This document shows positions 25,830-37,480 of a stretch of 64,000 nucleotides of DNA, piece by piece. The position numbers and the translations under genes were made by a program. This DNA comes from Lycocorax pyrrhopterus obiensis (lineage: Eukaryota; Chordata; Aves; Passeriformes; Paradisaeidae). The stretch covers positions 26,532,629 to 26,596,628 of the forward strand of contig JACSVZ010000006.1 of the NCBI GenBank assembly GCA_014706295.1, written 5' to 3'. The notes beneath the pieces are model-generated. The model made no database searches. It saw only the letters and a list, made by a program, of their open reading frames with translations, and was not told the DNA's origin. Positions within the stretch are counted from its first letter, which is position 1. Each line of letters begins with the position of its first letter.

Positions 25830-25878
25830 CTGTCTCTTCAAAACATAGTGCATTTGGATTTCTCATAACAAAATCTTT
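25830..25878 (-). CDS. gene B, candidate internal exon
   Basis: A T-rich acceptor (TTTGTCTTTATTTATAAAAG) and a good donor (GAGACAG|GTAAAACT) flank 49 bases. Only one frame is open: KDFVMRNPNALCFEET, phase 0 in and phase 1 out. The two other frames contain stops, which favours the open one being meaningful. I cannot assign the peptide to a family. Confidence 0.3.
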
Positions 25879-28563
25879 CTTTTATAAATAAAGACAAACA
25901 TCAAAAATTTACAAGCATGAGTAAAGAACCATCCTGTCTGGGAGGGTGGGTCTTTGCTTGACAGGACCTTTTAGAACTTGGCTGGAGAACAAGATGTATG
26001 TCGAGTAAAACAACCAACACTGCTAATGCTACTTCCCAAATCACAGCTATTCTTCAATAGCATTTACTACCTGAGAGAACATATTCTTACTCGAAGAGCA
26101 ACTAGAGGCTATTCAGTGCTAAGTTAGAGACACAAAGAACAACATTTACTGAAAGTGGAAAGGCTTTCCAAAGTACCCCTTGATTAAGAGGAAGTAGGTG
26201 ACATTTGTTTTCCCTCAGTTTGGATCCACGTAATACAGGAACACATACAAAGTTAGAACTCACAGGGTAAGAATCATCCTGTTATTGAAGAGCTTAGAAC
26301 AAAACCAACTAGAAACATAGAAGTTTACGAACAAAGACATGAAACAGTTAACAAATGCACCCAACAGAAACTACCAACAGTCATCAAGAATATCAATTAC
26401 TGAAAAATGTCCTATCTGACTTTTCCACTTAAAATTCACATTTTCATTAGAAACAGAAAAATCACCCCTAAAGGACACTAAGACTTGTCTGATCACCTAC
26501 AAACTAAAACTTTTCCATTTGAAACACAGACTTCTTTTTCAAGTGAAAATTTAAAAACTATTTAACAATGTTCCAATTCTAATCTTTCTGTAACTTTAAT
26601 CTGAATTGCTGATATCACGAGCATGGCATCTTCATATGCAGTTCCTGAATTAATCCTGCTAGTAAATACTATACCGACCTTCCAAATACATTCTTGAGCA
26701 TTAGGAGGACATTAGAGGGGATTTTTTAGCCCATAGATCAATTTCAATGTTTTAAAGGATAACAGTTTTTTACTTCAAGGAAAACAGCTCCTTAAAAATA
26801 AGCTGATTTTACACGCTGTCCAGCCTTTTATATACTCTACCCTGGGATCACTAACAGACATTATTGATAGCAGGTTAAGTTTTAAAATCTGTTCTATGTG
26901 CAAGATATTTACAGTATAAATCAAAAAGGAACAACATGCTAAACTCTTCTTTCCCTCTCAAAATGTCATTTTCAAGGCCTGTGGACACCTTAGACACAAA
27001 GAATTTAAAAGAATATTTTTGTTCTTGTATTACCAGTATATCATAGATAGAACAGTTTTACAGTAGCAGATACTATTTTTGCAACAAGTGTCTCCACATC
27101 TTGTTGGCTTCAGCACTTCACAACTCTCCTTAATCAGCTTTTGTAGAATCCCCTGAAAACGTGCTTGTTTTTCTGTCTATGTTGAATTTTCTCACATCCC
27201 CCACATCTCTCCCCTCTCCTTCAAGTTAAAAGTATTATTTTGTCCCTCTCACAACTACCTTAATTGCAGATTGGAAAGGTCAAGAGATGTTTGCTTTATT
27301 TACAATCCTCCCACTAAATTTCATCTGCATTATTTCAAAGAATTAGCCTAAAGGTAACATTTCAAAGAATATTTGCAGCTAAATATTGTCCAATTTCACC
27401 TTTATTTTTTTCCCTTAATAAACTAGAGATTTTATTACTTCTTACTTTTCACCTTACAATCTGCAGGACAGAAAATCAAAAAGAACAGAAAAACAAAGTC
27501 CAAACAGCAGGTTTACTGACACTCACTTCCTAAATTTGCTGTTGGTTATTTTTCACAGTGTTCCAGTTTGCTGCCTATCCACTGGTATTGGAAGGAAAGA
27601 GGTGTTTCCTCTTGGTTTAGCAAGTTGAATAGCCTCACCAAAGATAGATATGCAACAGGAATACCAAAAATTAATATACAAGACAATTACACAGGTGGAA
27701 GGGTACAATCTCCTGTTCACAACACTGAGCCATTACATTGATTCAGGCATCACATGAAAGCTTATACTAGCACTCTTATGTCTGAGAAAACCATTAAAGT
27801 TCTTAAAGCCCAGAAGATGCACAAAAATAGACCCTGCAAATGCGATACAAAGATAATCTATTAAGTGACCAATAGCAACAAAAAAATTGTAAGCTCTCTT
27901 CACCATGTGTCAGAGGAAAACAAGTGAATTACCTCCTCACTATACACATATACTTCACACATTTATATAAATATACCCCACATCAGTAGCTGTGGAGTAT
28001 GAAGAAATACTTCTAGATCCACCTTTGATTTGTACTGATGCACACCTTGTATGAAGCACTAAATTACAATTACTTCGCCACTTGATTAAAGTATATTCAT
28101 TGTAAATTTCTGCACATATTCTTCATATGAAACCCTGAGACAACTACAGCAGAAGTATATTAGGTATACAGTCAAGTACGCAATTTTAAAAAATCAGATC
28201 TTCAAAAAAATAAAGTAAAAAATTATATTTGAGATGTCTCTTAGACAATTAAACACAACTATAGTCGGTTTTCTGTATTAATGGTAAAATAAGTCAGAGG
28301 TGTACTCTCTTTGCACTTGGGCTTACTTTTAAAAAGACTTTCTGGACCTTATTTCAGTTCTTTATTACTCCATCTTAAGCTAATGCCTTACTTAAGGAAC
28401 ATTTACCCAATGGTCATTTTATCTGCTTACAAGCAGTAATAATAAAAACATATCATCCCTGCACTTAAAATAAAAGTCTGGAGAGATGCTGGTATTTCCA
28501 TTTATCTAAATTATTAAAGAGCTCATTTTCCACAAATCAATTAAAACAGAGGATATCTAGAAG

Positions 28564-29034
28564 GTGACTGCTACTTTTGGTGACGGTAAAACATCTAATG
28601 CTGTCCCTACTACTGACCCAAAAGGCCCTTTTGGCAAGTTGATTCCCCTTGCCGATTCATTTCAAAAACTGCCCCAAAAATATGAGAACATTTTCCGCTG
28701 GCTTTGTGAAATTAATCAGCTCAGGGAAAAGCCACACCAGAACCCAAGAGGAGATGGGGAAGGCTGAACAGCTGTGAGTGAGATTGCCCTTTTCATTGAC
28801 AGCAAACTGTTAGATCAGCCTGATCCGCTTGTAAAACTGCACTCAAAAATCGAACCAAAATCTCCTTTCCCTACCTTCTGTTGCAAAGAGCTTCAAGCAC
28901 AGACTCCAAAGGCCCTTAGGAGAGGTTCGCTTACTATTTCTTATGGAAAATATACACAGAACAATTTCCTGGGGCATTACTCAAGCAAAAACAATGCTAT
29001 CTGCAGTGATAAGAACACAAGGAGAGAGGGTTAG
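28564..29034 (+). other. interrupted open frame of 157 codons, possible fossil coding sequence
   Basis: On the plus strand one reading frame runs 157 codons with a single internal TGA (28,765-28,767) and a closing TAG. The composition is balanced (LCEINQLREKPHQNP before the TGA, KLLDQPDPLVKLHSKIEPKS after it). There is no upstream ATG in frame and no obvious splice acceptor. It could be a decayed retrogene or transposable-element piece, or chance. I do not recognise it. It lies antisense inside gene B. Confidence 0.2.
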
Positions 29035-29134
29035 AGCTTTTTATGTAAATAGTATTCTGGATCCCAAACAGTATTATGGAGCAGTCTTTAAATGCAAGCA
29101 AGCAGAGATTGTGGGGGGAAGCCATGGTACTTAC

Positions 29135-29160
29135 TTGCCCACCAACTGCTCCAGTCTTTT
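29135..29160 (-). CDS. weak candidate exon of gene B
   Basis: A strong donor (GGGCAA|GTAAGTACC) is the main evidence. With the acceptor GATTAG the exon is 26 bases, phase 1 in and phase 0 out (KTGAVGGQ). That fits between the candidates at 30,579-30,639 and 25,830-25,878. With the better-placed acceptor GTACAG (exon from 29,172) a different frame reads VLIRKDWSSWWA but breaks the phase chain. Low confidence either way. Confidence 0.15.
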
Positions 29161-30578
29161 CTAATCAAAACTCTGTACTTAGGCACAGAAACTAACTTTT
29201 ATTTCACATATAAACATCACATCCCAGGTCACCCTTTGCTGTATAGGGCTGATTAGAGATGCAACTGGGGGCTGAATATGCCCTGCAGAGCTGCTGGTAT
29301 TACAGGGACACAGGGCTCACAGGTACTTTCTGTGTATCCAGCCCCTGCTGCCAACCCCCTGAGGCAGCTACAGCTCTGTTACTCATTTCTATAACACCAA
29401 AGAACACACTCCTGTTGGTTACTTTTGCTCTCCTAGCAGAAGCACTTGAAGGGAAGCAGGTTTTCCATACACAGAAACAACGTGGGCGCTGTGAGAAGTG
29501 AGAATACTCACATCACTGATTAAATTAACATCTCTTCTACAGTTCTTGCAGATTTGACTTACACAGCTGGCCATTAAGACAGTTCCACAGTATTAGCTAC
29601 CCTGCATTGTAACACAACCAAAGCACAGGGCTGCAACAGGAGGGCACATTTCACACACCACAGGTACAGCTGCCATTTGCCAGTTCACACAGGGCAGTTG
29701 TGGCATTCCCCTTCTTTAACGCCACAATCTGAATCTTCCATGCTCACCTTTGCATGTTTTATTTGAATTGTAGATTTTTTTGAAACAAATTCTTAAAACT
29801 GAGAACATATCAACTCTTAAATGCTACAACAAATTTTTAAAAACTGCCTGTTCTTTTACTAACCTCTATTAAGCATTGTGGTGCATCCAGTCATATACAA
29901 ATACTTCAACAAGTCAACTGTGATTTTCTTCTACCATTCTACTAATCTTATCCATCTAAAAAGACAGTTCTGAAAAGATTTCTAAAATACACTTGAAACC
30001 ATTCTGATGGAAACTGCATATTTTAAAAGATGTATCACAGAGCACATATTTGTAAGGTCCTATTTTCAGCTCCAAAACAAAGTATATACTAAGTATTTTG
30101 AAAGGCAATACAATAAATATTTTAGTAACAAACAACAACAAAATTTTTAGGTCAGTTAGCTGCAAACCCAAATAGGTGGTATTATAAAAATAATACTTTA
30201 ATGATTTTGATGCCAGGAATAGGTTTTTTTGCTTGGTCCGACTGTTTGAGAACTTCTAAAATACATTTATACTTAAAAACAATTGTCAGGTTCAGTATTT
30301 CACCTAAATTCTCACCAAAACAAAAAAAAATTCTTAAACAGCAGCAACAAAGAACAGAAAGTAAAAAGAAAAAAAAAACCTAAGCCCCACTCACTCTCAG
30401 ATTTAACCATATTATTAGGACAAACCACCTTAGCTTTAAAAAACTATGGAGGTCCTCAACAGCTTCATTACATTAAATTCTGTGGTGCATTAACACCACA
30501 TCTGCATAAAGTTGCACCACAACATTATGCAAGTAAACATCTACAATGTTTTTTCAAATAATTCTGTTGTTTTATTAC

Positions 30579-30639
30579 CTGTTTGGTCAGCACCTGCCTC
30601 CTGCAGCATACCCAACTGGTAAACACAGTAGCTCTTTCG
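30579..30639 (-). CDS. gene B, candidate internal exon
   Basis: A 61-base minus-strand segment runs from TGCTCTGCTGGAATACAG to the donor AAACAG|GTAATAAA. It reads RKSYCVYQLGMLQEAGADQT, phase 0 in and phase 1 out. The frame stays open upstream of the acceptor as well. The phase 0 entry matches the phase 0 exit of the candidate exon at 32,313-32,379. No domain is recognised. Confidence 0.33.
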
Positions 30640-32312
30640 CTGTATTCCAGCAGAGCAGTTCATTCCATTACCAAGATACAAAAATAGAAATAAGCAGATA
30701 ATTTAAAGAGGATTCAGCTACTATCTGCTATTGTAAAAGCATGATCCTAGAACAGACTATAAGTCTTCATTTCGTAAATGATGACATCACACTATTAAGC
30801 GATATTAGTCAGGCCCTGCCGGTTTCCACAAAATTACTCCTAATAGTCACCATTTGGCACATATTTAATGACCAACAGAGGAAAATTAATCTTTAACAGT
30901 AGGACTAGTGTATTCTGTGTTTATTATCCTCATTTGCTTGAACTACCAACAAAACACTGAACAAAGATGAATGTATCTGTTTTGTCTACAAACTTCAATC
31001 AGCCTACAGCATTTTCTTTTAACCTGACAAAAAGACAATTCTATTTCTTCTGAAATTCTAACATTTGGAATAAAATATTATTTAAATTGGGAGCTATAAA
31101 GAAATGAGAATAGAGCATAGAAGCAGAATTGATGAGATATATCTACGGAGGTATTAAATTCACAGTGATATCCAACTGTAAACTCCAGGGCTGTTGTACA
31201 GCATTCCAAGTTAAATGAGGCTAAAAAACCTTCGTCATCAGACACCATGGGCTTCTGATCAGTTTTGAAGCATATAGGCAGCCTGAACAGACTTTATTCT
31301 GTAGGCAGCCTTCAATAACCCATAGCATTACAACATTAACTTGTTGTAATTTGCTGTGCACAGGAACAACTTGTTTAACAAAACAGAACTGCCCCTGCTT
31401 TACTCAGCTACCCATCTTACTCAACCTGATGCACTGAAAAAAGTGGTTCATGTTACAATCAGAAAGGCTAAGAGAAGTCTTTCCAAGGAAATCCTTTTCT
31501 CCCACCGCCACAAGCTCAATTCCCTAAGGCTGTAAGTTCATCACCCAGTAAGATGGATGAATGTCTCCATCTCCCACCACTGCAGGCAGAAAGGAAAAAA
31601 TATTGTAGGTAAGGAAAAAAATTTAAAAGCCATGCTAATTCTTAAAAATATCCAACCATATAGTGAAGGGCAAAAACTGCATCTGACAGCCAGCAGAATC
31701 CAAGACCATAAAGGCTCAAGACTGCACTATTTTAGCTGAAGGCAAAAAGAAAAAAAAGTAAAACTGAATTTTCCATTACCACCCAGCTGTACTATCTGAA
31801 AAAGGAACATGAACTAATTCTACTTTTTATTAGCAAAATATGCTGTAATATTTAGCCACTAACACATAGTAAAAAAATTTAAAAAAAAAAGAAATCATAT
31901 AAGCAACCTTACCAATGCTCTTAAGGTTAAAAATTCTCCATACAATATCCATATGCTTACTTGACTTGTTTACGTATTATGTTTACTAAAAATGTGCAAT
32001 CTTCATAACACTAATAAAGGGAAAGGTACACTGTTTTGAGACAAAAAAACTCTTAAAAGGAAAGTCTTTGAGAACTTAGGGCACCAGAAAAACAGGGAAA
32101 GAAAAGATGACACAAAACTCACACCTTGCACTGCAGGCACAGATCTCTGTGCAGCACACTTCTGTCTAGACCACTTAGTGCCTAATTCTACGTACATTAC
32201 AGTTTAACAACTTGAACAGATTCTTATCCAAGAAAGAGGAGGAAAAAAAGTCACACAGGCATGCAAACACAAGAAGAAATCCTGAAAAATTGTTTCCACA
32301 TAGGTCACTTAC

Positions 32313-32379
32313 CCATAACAAAGGATAATGTGTCAATGATAAAATAGTTCTAAAGCTCAAGACACCATTATCATAAGAA
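32313..32379 (-). CDS. gene B, candidate second coding exon
   Basis: A strong donor (TTATGG|GTAAGTG) closes a segment reading SYDNGVLSFRTILSLTHY and PLLW. Two acceptors four and two bases apart are possible (TTTATCAG|AG|TTC). If the previous exon ends at 32,488 in phase 2 and this one begins at 32,379, the frame is kept; using 32,492 or 32,381 instead gives a stop at the junction. The implied intron is only about 110 bases. Moderately plausible, protein unrecognised. Confidence 0.3.
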
Positions 32380-32491
32380 CTCTGATAAAAAGGCCTTTTA
32401 TAATCAAATTTGTCAATTTAGCAAAATATTCATGATCTGAAGAAAGAGCTCAGCAATCAGCTTTCACCACGTTGATGACACACATACATAC

Positions 32492-32859
32492 AGTATTCAG
32501 GATGTAAAACATGTGTCTCCTCGTCTTCATCTATTGTCTGTCCTAATGAAAACAGTCTGACTCGTCTCATCTTCAGTAGCCTTGGAGAGCTTTCGCGGGC
32601 AGTACTCCCAACATCCGGAACAACATCTCCAGAAGCAACAGTGGGAACAATTTTTTTCAGGAATTCCATTTTTACATGCCCTCTGTGTTCTCAGCAGTCA
32701 CGCTCCACTTTACAGAGCGTGGCTCCCACATCAACTTCCTTGAGCACAGAGGTGGACTTCTCCTGGTGATGTCATGTTAAACCTGGGTGGTGCCAACAGC
32801 AGCGTCAGCTGCCAGCCAGCTGCTCCAAGGCAGATTTTAAAGACATTTAACTGTGCGGA
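32492..32859 (-). CDS. gene B, 5' UTR and start-codon exon (coding part 32,492-32,669)
   Basis: A textbook acceptor (GTGTTTGGTTTTCTTATCAG) opens this exon. About 190 bases of 5' UTR precede ATG at 32,669, which has a strong context (GTAAAAATGG) and an in-frame TGA upstream, so this ATG is the start for this frame. The reading frame begins MEFLKKIVPTVASGDVVPDV and continues through TARESSPRLLKMRRVRLFSL to a GTATGT donor at 32,492 or 32,488; without splicing it stops after 70 codons. CpG dinucleotides are retained in this stretch, as expected for coding DNA. The 5' UTR carries three upstream ORFs (listed separately). The protein is unrecognised: an acidic/basic mixed N-terminus with no signal peptide. 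Confidence 0.58.
32672..32846 (-). promoter_or_regulatory. chain of three uORFs upstream of the gene B start codon
   Basis: uORF1 runs 32,846-32,805 (13 codons), uORF2 32,775-32,731 (14 codons) and uORF3 32,731-32,672 (19 codons). uORF2 and uORF3 overlap in TGATG. The last sense codon of uORF3 is itself ATG followed by TAA, and the main ATG begins two bases after that TAA. Such an arrangement would favour start-stop pausing and termination-reinitiation and should make translation of gene B sensitive to initiation-factor state. This is inferred from sequence only. Confidence 0.55.
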
Positions 32860-35800
32860 CTGATAAGAAAACCAAACACCACCAAGCCTATATATTAACC
32901 AACGCATGCTAACCTCTGCACGCCAAGGAGGTACTATTTAGCACTGCAAAAATTTTAAGCACCAAGAAAATTCACAACACATTTGCAAACTCATATCTGA
33001 CAGAGTTCAATAGCTCTTAATTTTCATGAAGTGCACAAAGAACGTTCATCTGTATTTGAAAGATAACACTTATCATTCAGAAAGTCTAGGCACTTAGTTT
33101 GTAAAGCTGGTGTATAACATCGCCATTCACATTCTCACATAGTTTTAGCCACTAACTACAAAAATACTAACTTTTGCTATATATTAAGTGCTGTTTTGCA
33201 GGGACTCTGGTGCTCTTTTTACCACTTAAAATATTCGCACCACCTTCCAAAAAACTACAAGTACAGAAATAACCTGTCTCTTGTCCAAACATCCACTTTA
33301 TCCCTAGGGCTACTTCTCCATACATGCCTGGTTTAGCTGAGTTTTTTTGTTTTTATTTCGGGAAGTTTAAACGCTGTTTTATATTTAGCTTAAAGAAGCC
33401 ATTAAGAAAGATGCCTTGCATTTGGAGCAAGTTCAAGAACAAAAGAAATGAATTAGCATAGAAGAAGAATGTTCCTTAAGGCTTTCTACAACTGGGAATA
33501 CGTATCATTGTTTGATTTAAAGTATTCTTTTATTTACTAGACTTAGACAGACACGATACTAGGCAATATTCCCACCTCATTTATCACCAAAGACTGTACA
33601 CACTGCTCAGAGGAAATACACTAAGTACTCACTCCAAACATCTCAGTGGCAGCCTGCATGCTTCTGTTGTTTTTATGAATGCAGCCCAGTGTCCAAGACA
33701 TTGCTGAATGCATGCAATGCAATTACCCAAGCTACACATGAAGCATAGCACACTTCTATACATTCCTTAAAAGAAGGTATTTAATCTGAAATTCAGTACT
33801 GTAGTTTAGCTCTTAAAAAGAAATTCTATAAAAGGTATGCAGCAAAACATGTTTTAGGTCTCAAGAGTTTCAGTTAAATGCTCACAAGGGGCTGCTCAAC
33901 TGGATTAAGTTGTCAGTCTTATTCAACTGCCACATCTGTGGTTCAGAACGCCACAACTTGAAAAAGTTGGTACAAGTTCATTAAAGTTGCCACCTAACAC
34001 ATTTTTCAAGTTCTATATAGACTGAAAATGCCTTTTCTAGTCAATCCTGCACTAAAATTGCCAGATATTCAAATTAGTCTAAATTCCCCTTGTAAATGAA
34101 TACAAACATCTACACAATTTTTTCCTTACAAATGATTACAAAATTCTGGCCTTATCGTAAAAGACATATTGCAAGAACACTACTTCCTGCAGGAAGATCA
34201 AGCAGAAAATTCTACCTATAATGATTTCATTCACAGTATTTTTCCACAATACAAAAAAAATTACAGAGAAGTGGGTTTAGGCATTTTCAGAACAAATAAT
34301 AAAGATTACCACAAAGACAATTTGTGATTACAAAAGATCATGAGTCATTACAAGCTCAAGCCATCATTTATTTGTAATAGCATTACTTTCTATAGAATTT
34401 CTTTTTTTGCCCTTGAAATCCTGCCACAAAGCTACTTTGTGTTTCCTAGCATTTGGGAACAAGACAGAAATTCAGATGCTTCTGTAAGGCTGAGAATGTT
34501 TCCAACCATCCACCTGCCAAACTGCAGCTTGCAGACAGAGCAACCAGATATTTCCCTTTGTACCTATCTTAAACACCCTCTGAAAGGCTCAAACTAGATA
34601 TCAAAGTGCTCTTAACCACACATGTGAAGTATCTAGTCCATCACTTAATTTAAATGCACAAGGTGTGACATTTTACACAACATGCAGCATACATGAGTCA
34701 TGAATTTAAAAAACAATTAAGTGTTGAAACTATACTTTTTTAAAATGAGAAAACAACAGCCTTTCACGTAACAGGACACAAAACACAAGCAAGTAATAAA
34801 ACCCACCCTCCATACCCATGATCACATTTCAAGATTAAACCAGATAAACTAATAAAGCTTATACAACAAAGACGTATCAAAAGCTTTTGACTGAGTTTTC
34901 CTTCAGGGTGGCTTTTGACTCTTGAGAAAAGAACATCAAGAAGTTTTCAACAGAAGGTTGTTGGGGATGTATATGTGTATGTTTATAGATGTATATGGAT
35001 GGATGGAGGTTAACTCCAAGACTTCCATACTTCATAACATTCTATGAAAACAGCATTTTATAAAAAATGAAGGCAAGACACAAGGCTTATGTTTTTGCCT
35101 TGGTATGTCATTTCACATACATCCTCCCTCACGTCTGTTCTTACCATCTTCTTAAACAGTACAATGTACAATTGCGGGTTCTATACAACCTGAGCAAGTT
35201 TTACAGATTATCTGTCAGCGTAAAACATATCAGAAGTCTTACAATTATTATAACTAAATTCATCCTTGAACAAAACCAAAGCAGGCTACAAAAAGCCTTA
35301 TTCAATAAATTTTAACACTTTCTTATTCTAGAACCCCTAAATGAATTTTAAAAAATAATAGGAGATCTGGTCTTAGAACTGTTAGTGTAATGTTATAATA
35401 ACTGTTACTGTAATGCAAATGTTATTTGCATTACAGTAAGTTCTTTGACATCTTCTCATGTGTATTCCACTTCTGTTACGCTCAAAGGATGACCCTGATT
35501 TTGCACTGAAGTGCCTGCTGAAGTCATTCAGGCTTTCCCTGCCACAGTTCTTGATGTTTATATCACTAGCTGTGCAAGATAATGTCTGAGCTCTGCACCT
35601 CTCACCAACAGGAATCCACAAAGCAGGACTTCGCATCAGAAGGGATTACAAACAGATCACAAAACACACGGAAGTATAATAGTGGGAGACACAGGGAATG
35701 ATCACAGTGTAACAGCACTTCTCAGAGCACTGTCTCTTTGGATTAGACCTTTCAGGACACAAATAGCCAAGCTGTTTAGCAGGGGTGCATAGAAGGCCAA

Positions 35801-36180
35801 GTCCATGGGAATTCCATTGACGCAGGTGAACCTGCTGATGGAGGAACATCCCAAGAATGAGAAATACTGAAAAAACAAAACACAGTCAATGAAAGAAAGA
35901 CCTATGTGAGAGAGAACTACTTGCAAGTGACTTGAATTCACATGTGTAGAGAATTCCTAGAATTAGCAACGATAATAGTAAAAGACAATTATAAACCAGC
36001 CAAGACACTGGGAAGCACAATTTTGGAAGACCGCCTAGAGGCCCTATAGCCTACCACAAACAACACATCTCTTGACAGGTCTATTCCCGAGCAAGCGTGC
36101 ATTGCAAACCTGCAGCTTTGTAACACGAAACGTTTCTAGAACTTCCCCACAGTGCCAGAGAAACGCCAGCCCAGCCCTAC
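32860..36180. other. presumed intron 1 of gene B
   Basis: Unique sequence between the CpG-island exon and the start-codon exon. It contains the perfect inverted repeat at 35,405-35,439. An acceptor-like site at 35,867 (GTTTTGTTTTTTCAG) opens onto an open frame but has no good donor. Confidence 0.4.
35405..35439. repeat. perfect 16-bp inverted repeat with 3-base loop and paired octamer motifs
   Basis: The left arm TTACTGTAATGCAAAT (35,405-35,420) is the exact reverse complement of the right arm (35,424-35,439), separated by GTT. The core ATGCAAATGTTATTTGCAT contains two facing ATGCAAAT octamers, the classic POU/Oct site. It lies in intron 1 of gene B, about 750 bases downstream of the exon 1 donor. 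It could act as a paired POU site, form a hairpin in the transcript, or mark a small palindromic element. No flanking target duplication is obvious. Confidence 0.95.
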
Positions 36181-36540
36181 CTGCCGTGGGAGAGAGGGCA
36201 AAGGTTTCTCTTGTATTTAACGCGTAAGACGGCAAGAGAGCTGCGGGGGTGCTGGAGGGCGAGGGAAGCGCGGTGCCGCCGGTCCCACCGGGATCGCGCA
36301 AGGCACGCCCGCTGAGGGAATAACGCGGCTCTCCCGGGGAGCCCCGCGCCCCCGCCCGGAGGGCCTTGCGCGCAACGCCCCCCCGCGGCGTGAGGCCGGA
36401 CTGCGCCCACCGCCCTCCCCCTCGTCCTCCTCCCGGGCCCGACCTGCCGCCCCGCCCCGCCCCGCCCCGGCCCGCTGCCCGCACCAGCGGGCCGGGCCGC
36501 TTGTAACCCGGGTGCGCCTGTCGGTGCCGCACAGACCGCC
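36181..36540 (-). other. gene B, non-coding first exon (5' end approximate)
   Basis: A donor with good consensus (CACGGCAG|GTAGGG, boundary 36,181/36,180) lies at the left edge of the CpG island on the minus strand. The preceding 100 bases contain no ATG. This is best read as a 5' UTR exon spliced to 32,859. The transcription start is not determined; the right boundary given is only the island core. Confidence 0.45.
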
Positions 36541-36610
36541 CCGGCACAGTAAAGAGGAGAACTGCGCCCGATTTCACGGGCCGCCGCAGAAGGCAACAAG
36601 GTCAGGGGAG
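36230..36610 (-). promoter_or_regulatory. CpG island promoter of gene B
   Basis: Very GC-rich and CpG-dense over about 380 bases, with a tandem GC-box array (GCCCC repeats, minus-strand GGGGCGGGGCGG) at 36,447-36,471 that suits Sp1-family factors. No TATA box is visible. The exon donor at 36,181 indicates leftward transcription. Long Arg/Gly/Ala-rich open frames across it are by-products of composition. Confidence 0.85.
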
Positions 36611-36889
36611 CTTGCTTGGCACGGTGGGAACATGTGTTCCAAAATACAGCTGTGTTAAGGAGCTGTCCCTGTCCCTGTCCGCCCATCCGGGAGCCGCTCT
36701 GCCAAGCACCTGAGCTGGGACGGAGGCCCCCTTCGCAGATACACACCTCGCACTCACAGTCAGACGAGGTTTCCCTCTATGTTCTATCCCTGATGCCTTA
36801 GGTTTTAACTTTTATATTTTTTAAACTCTGTACTGCTTAGTGTGCAACTTTGAAGCTTCTTGTAGCCTGTTACTTTCTGCTCTCTGATG

Positions 36890-37227
36890 CCTGTTAGACA
36901 CAACAAAGCCTCTCCGGACTGCTCTTCAAGGACACCTGGACCGTCCTGAGCCCAAGGGGTGTAAACCAAGCAGTCTCTGAAGGGGGGGTAGCTAAGGGGG
37001 ATTACATCATTTAACTGGGGTTTTAATTGGAGAATTGACCCTGATATGCAAATGAACCAAACTTATAAAAGTGTAGAAAACTCATGACCTGTCGTCCATC
37101 TTGGGGTCCATCTTGGCAATAGCCTCTGGCTCCCCAGGGTGTACCTTGAAGGCCCTTCAAATAAATACCTAGTTTTGTTCCTTTACTCTGTCTAGTCTCT
37201 GTGTCTAGGAGGCCTGATAAGGCATCA
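36890..37227 (+). mobile_element. solo LTR-like element (endogenous retrovirus), plus orientation
   Basis: The segment has LTR layout: a TATA box (CTTATAAAAG, 37,063-37,070), then CCATCTTGG repeats, then AATAAA (37,160-37,165), then GT/CT-rich sequence (TTTTGTTCCTTTACTCTG and GTCTCTGTGTC), ending near GGCATCA. No gag, pol or env reading frames follow, so it would be a solo LTR. Ends are approximate; I could not find a clear target-site duplication. It lies about 300 bases upstream of the gene B island, antisense to the gene. Confidence 0.5.
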
Positions 37228-37249
37228 TCCCAGGGTTCCCATAGCAGTG

Positions 37250-37480
37250 TCTCAGAGGTCCAGATCCTTAAAATAATTTAATCATGGTGCAATAATTAAA
37301 TCACAACAGCTTGAGCTGGTGCCTCTGGGGAGGGACCCCAAGCAAAGGAACCCCTGGGCTTTTATACCCTCACAGTCAAAGCACAGGGACGTCTGGGGTC
37401 TCCCAGCTGAGTCCTCAGCTCCTGCCGTGTCTCTGAGTGTCCGGTCCCCTGGCTGGCACCACAGGTCCCTGTGCCCTTTG
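37250..37480 (-). mobile_element. possible second LTR-like segment, minus orientation
   Basis: Read on the minus strand, a TATA-like box (GGGTATAAAAGCCC, near 37,358-37,371) is followed by GC-rich leader-like sequence and an ATTAAA signal near 37,280. This resembles a second, older LTR abutting the first in the opposite orientation. It could instead be the internal start of the same element. No coding remnant is visible. Confidence 0.3.

Larger units (their letters stand above)
21440..32312. other. presumed introns of gene B
   Basis: Long unique AT-rich sequence with a few short candidate exons listed separately. It holds a G15 run (23,548-23,562) and an interrupted plus-strand frame (28,564-29,034). 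I recognise no CR1 or LTR sequence. Confidence 0.4.

Noticed and set aside
35646..35866. Acceptor GTTTTGTTTTTTCAG at 35,867 opening a frame beginning YFSFLGCSSISRF
   Set aside because: The only donor (GAAAG|GTCTAA) is poor. It could be an alternative 5' UTR exon but cannot be supported.
36044..36746. Open frames of 177 and 189 codons on the minus strand over the gene B island
   Set aside because: Same composition effect. They run through the exon 1 donor and promoter GC boxes.
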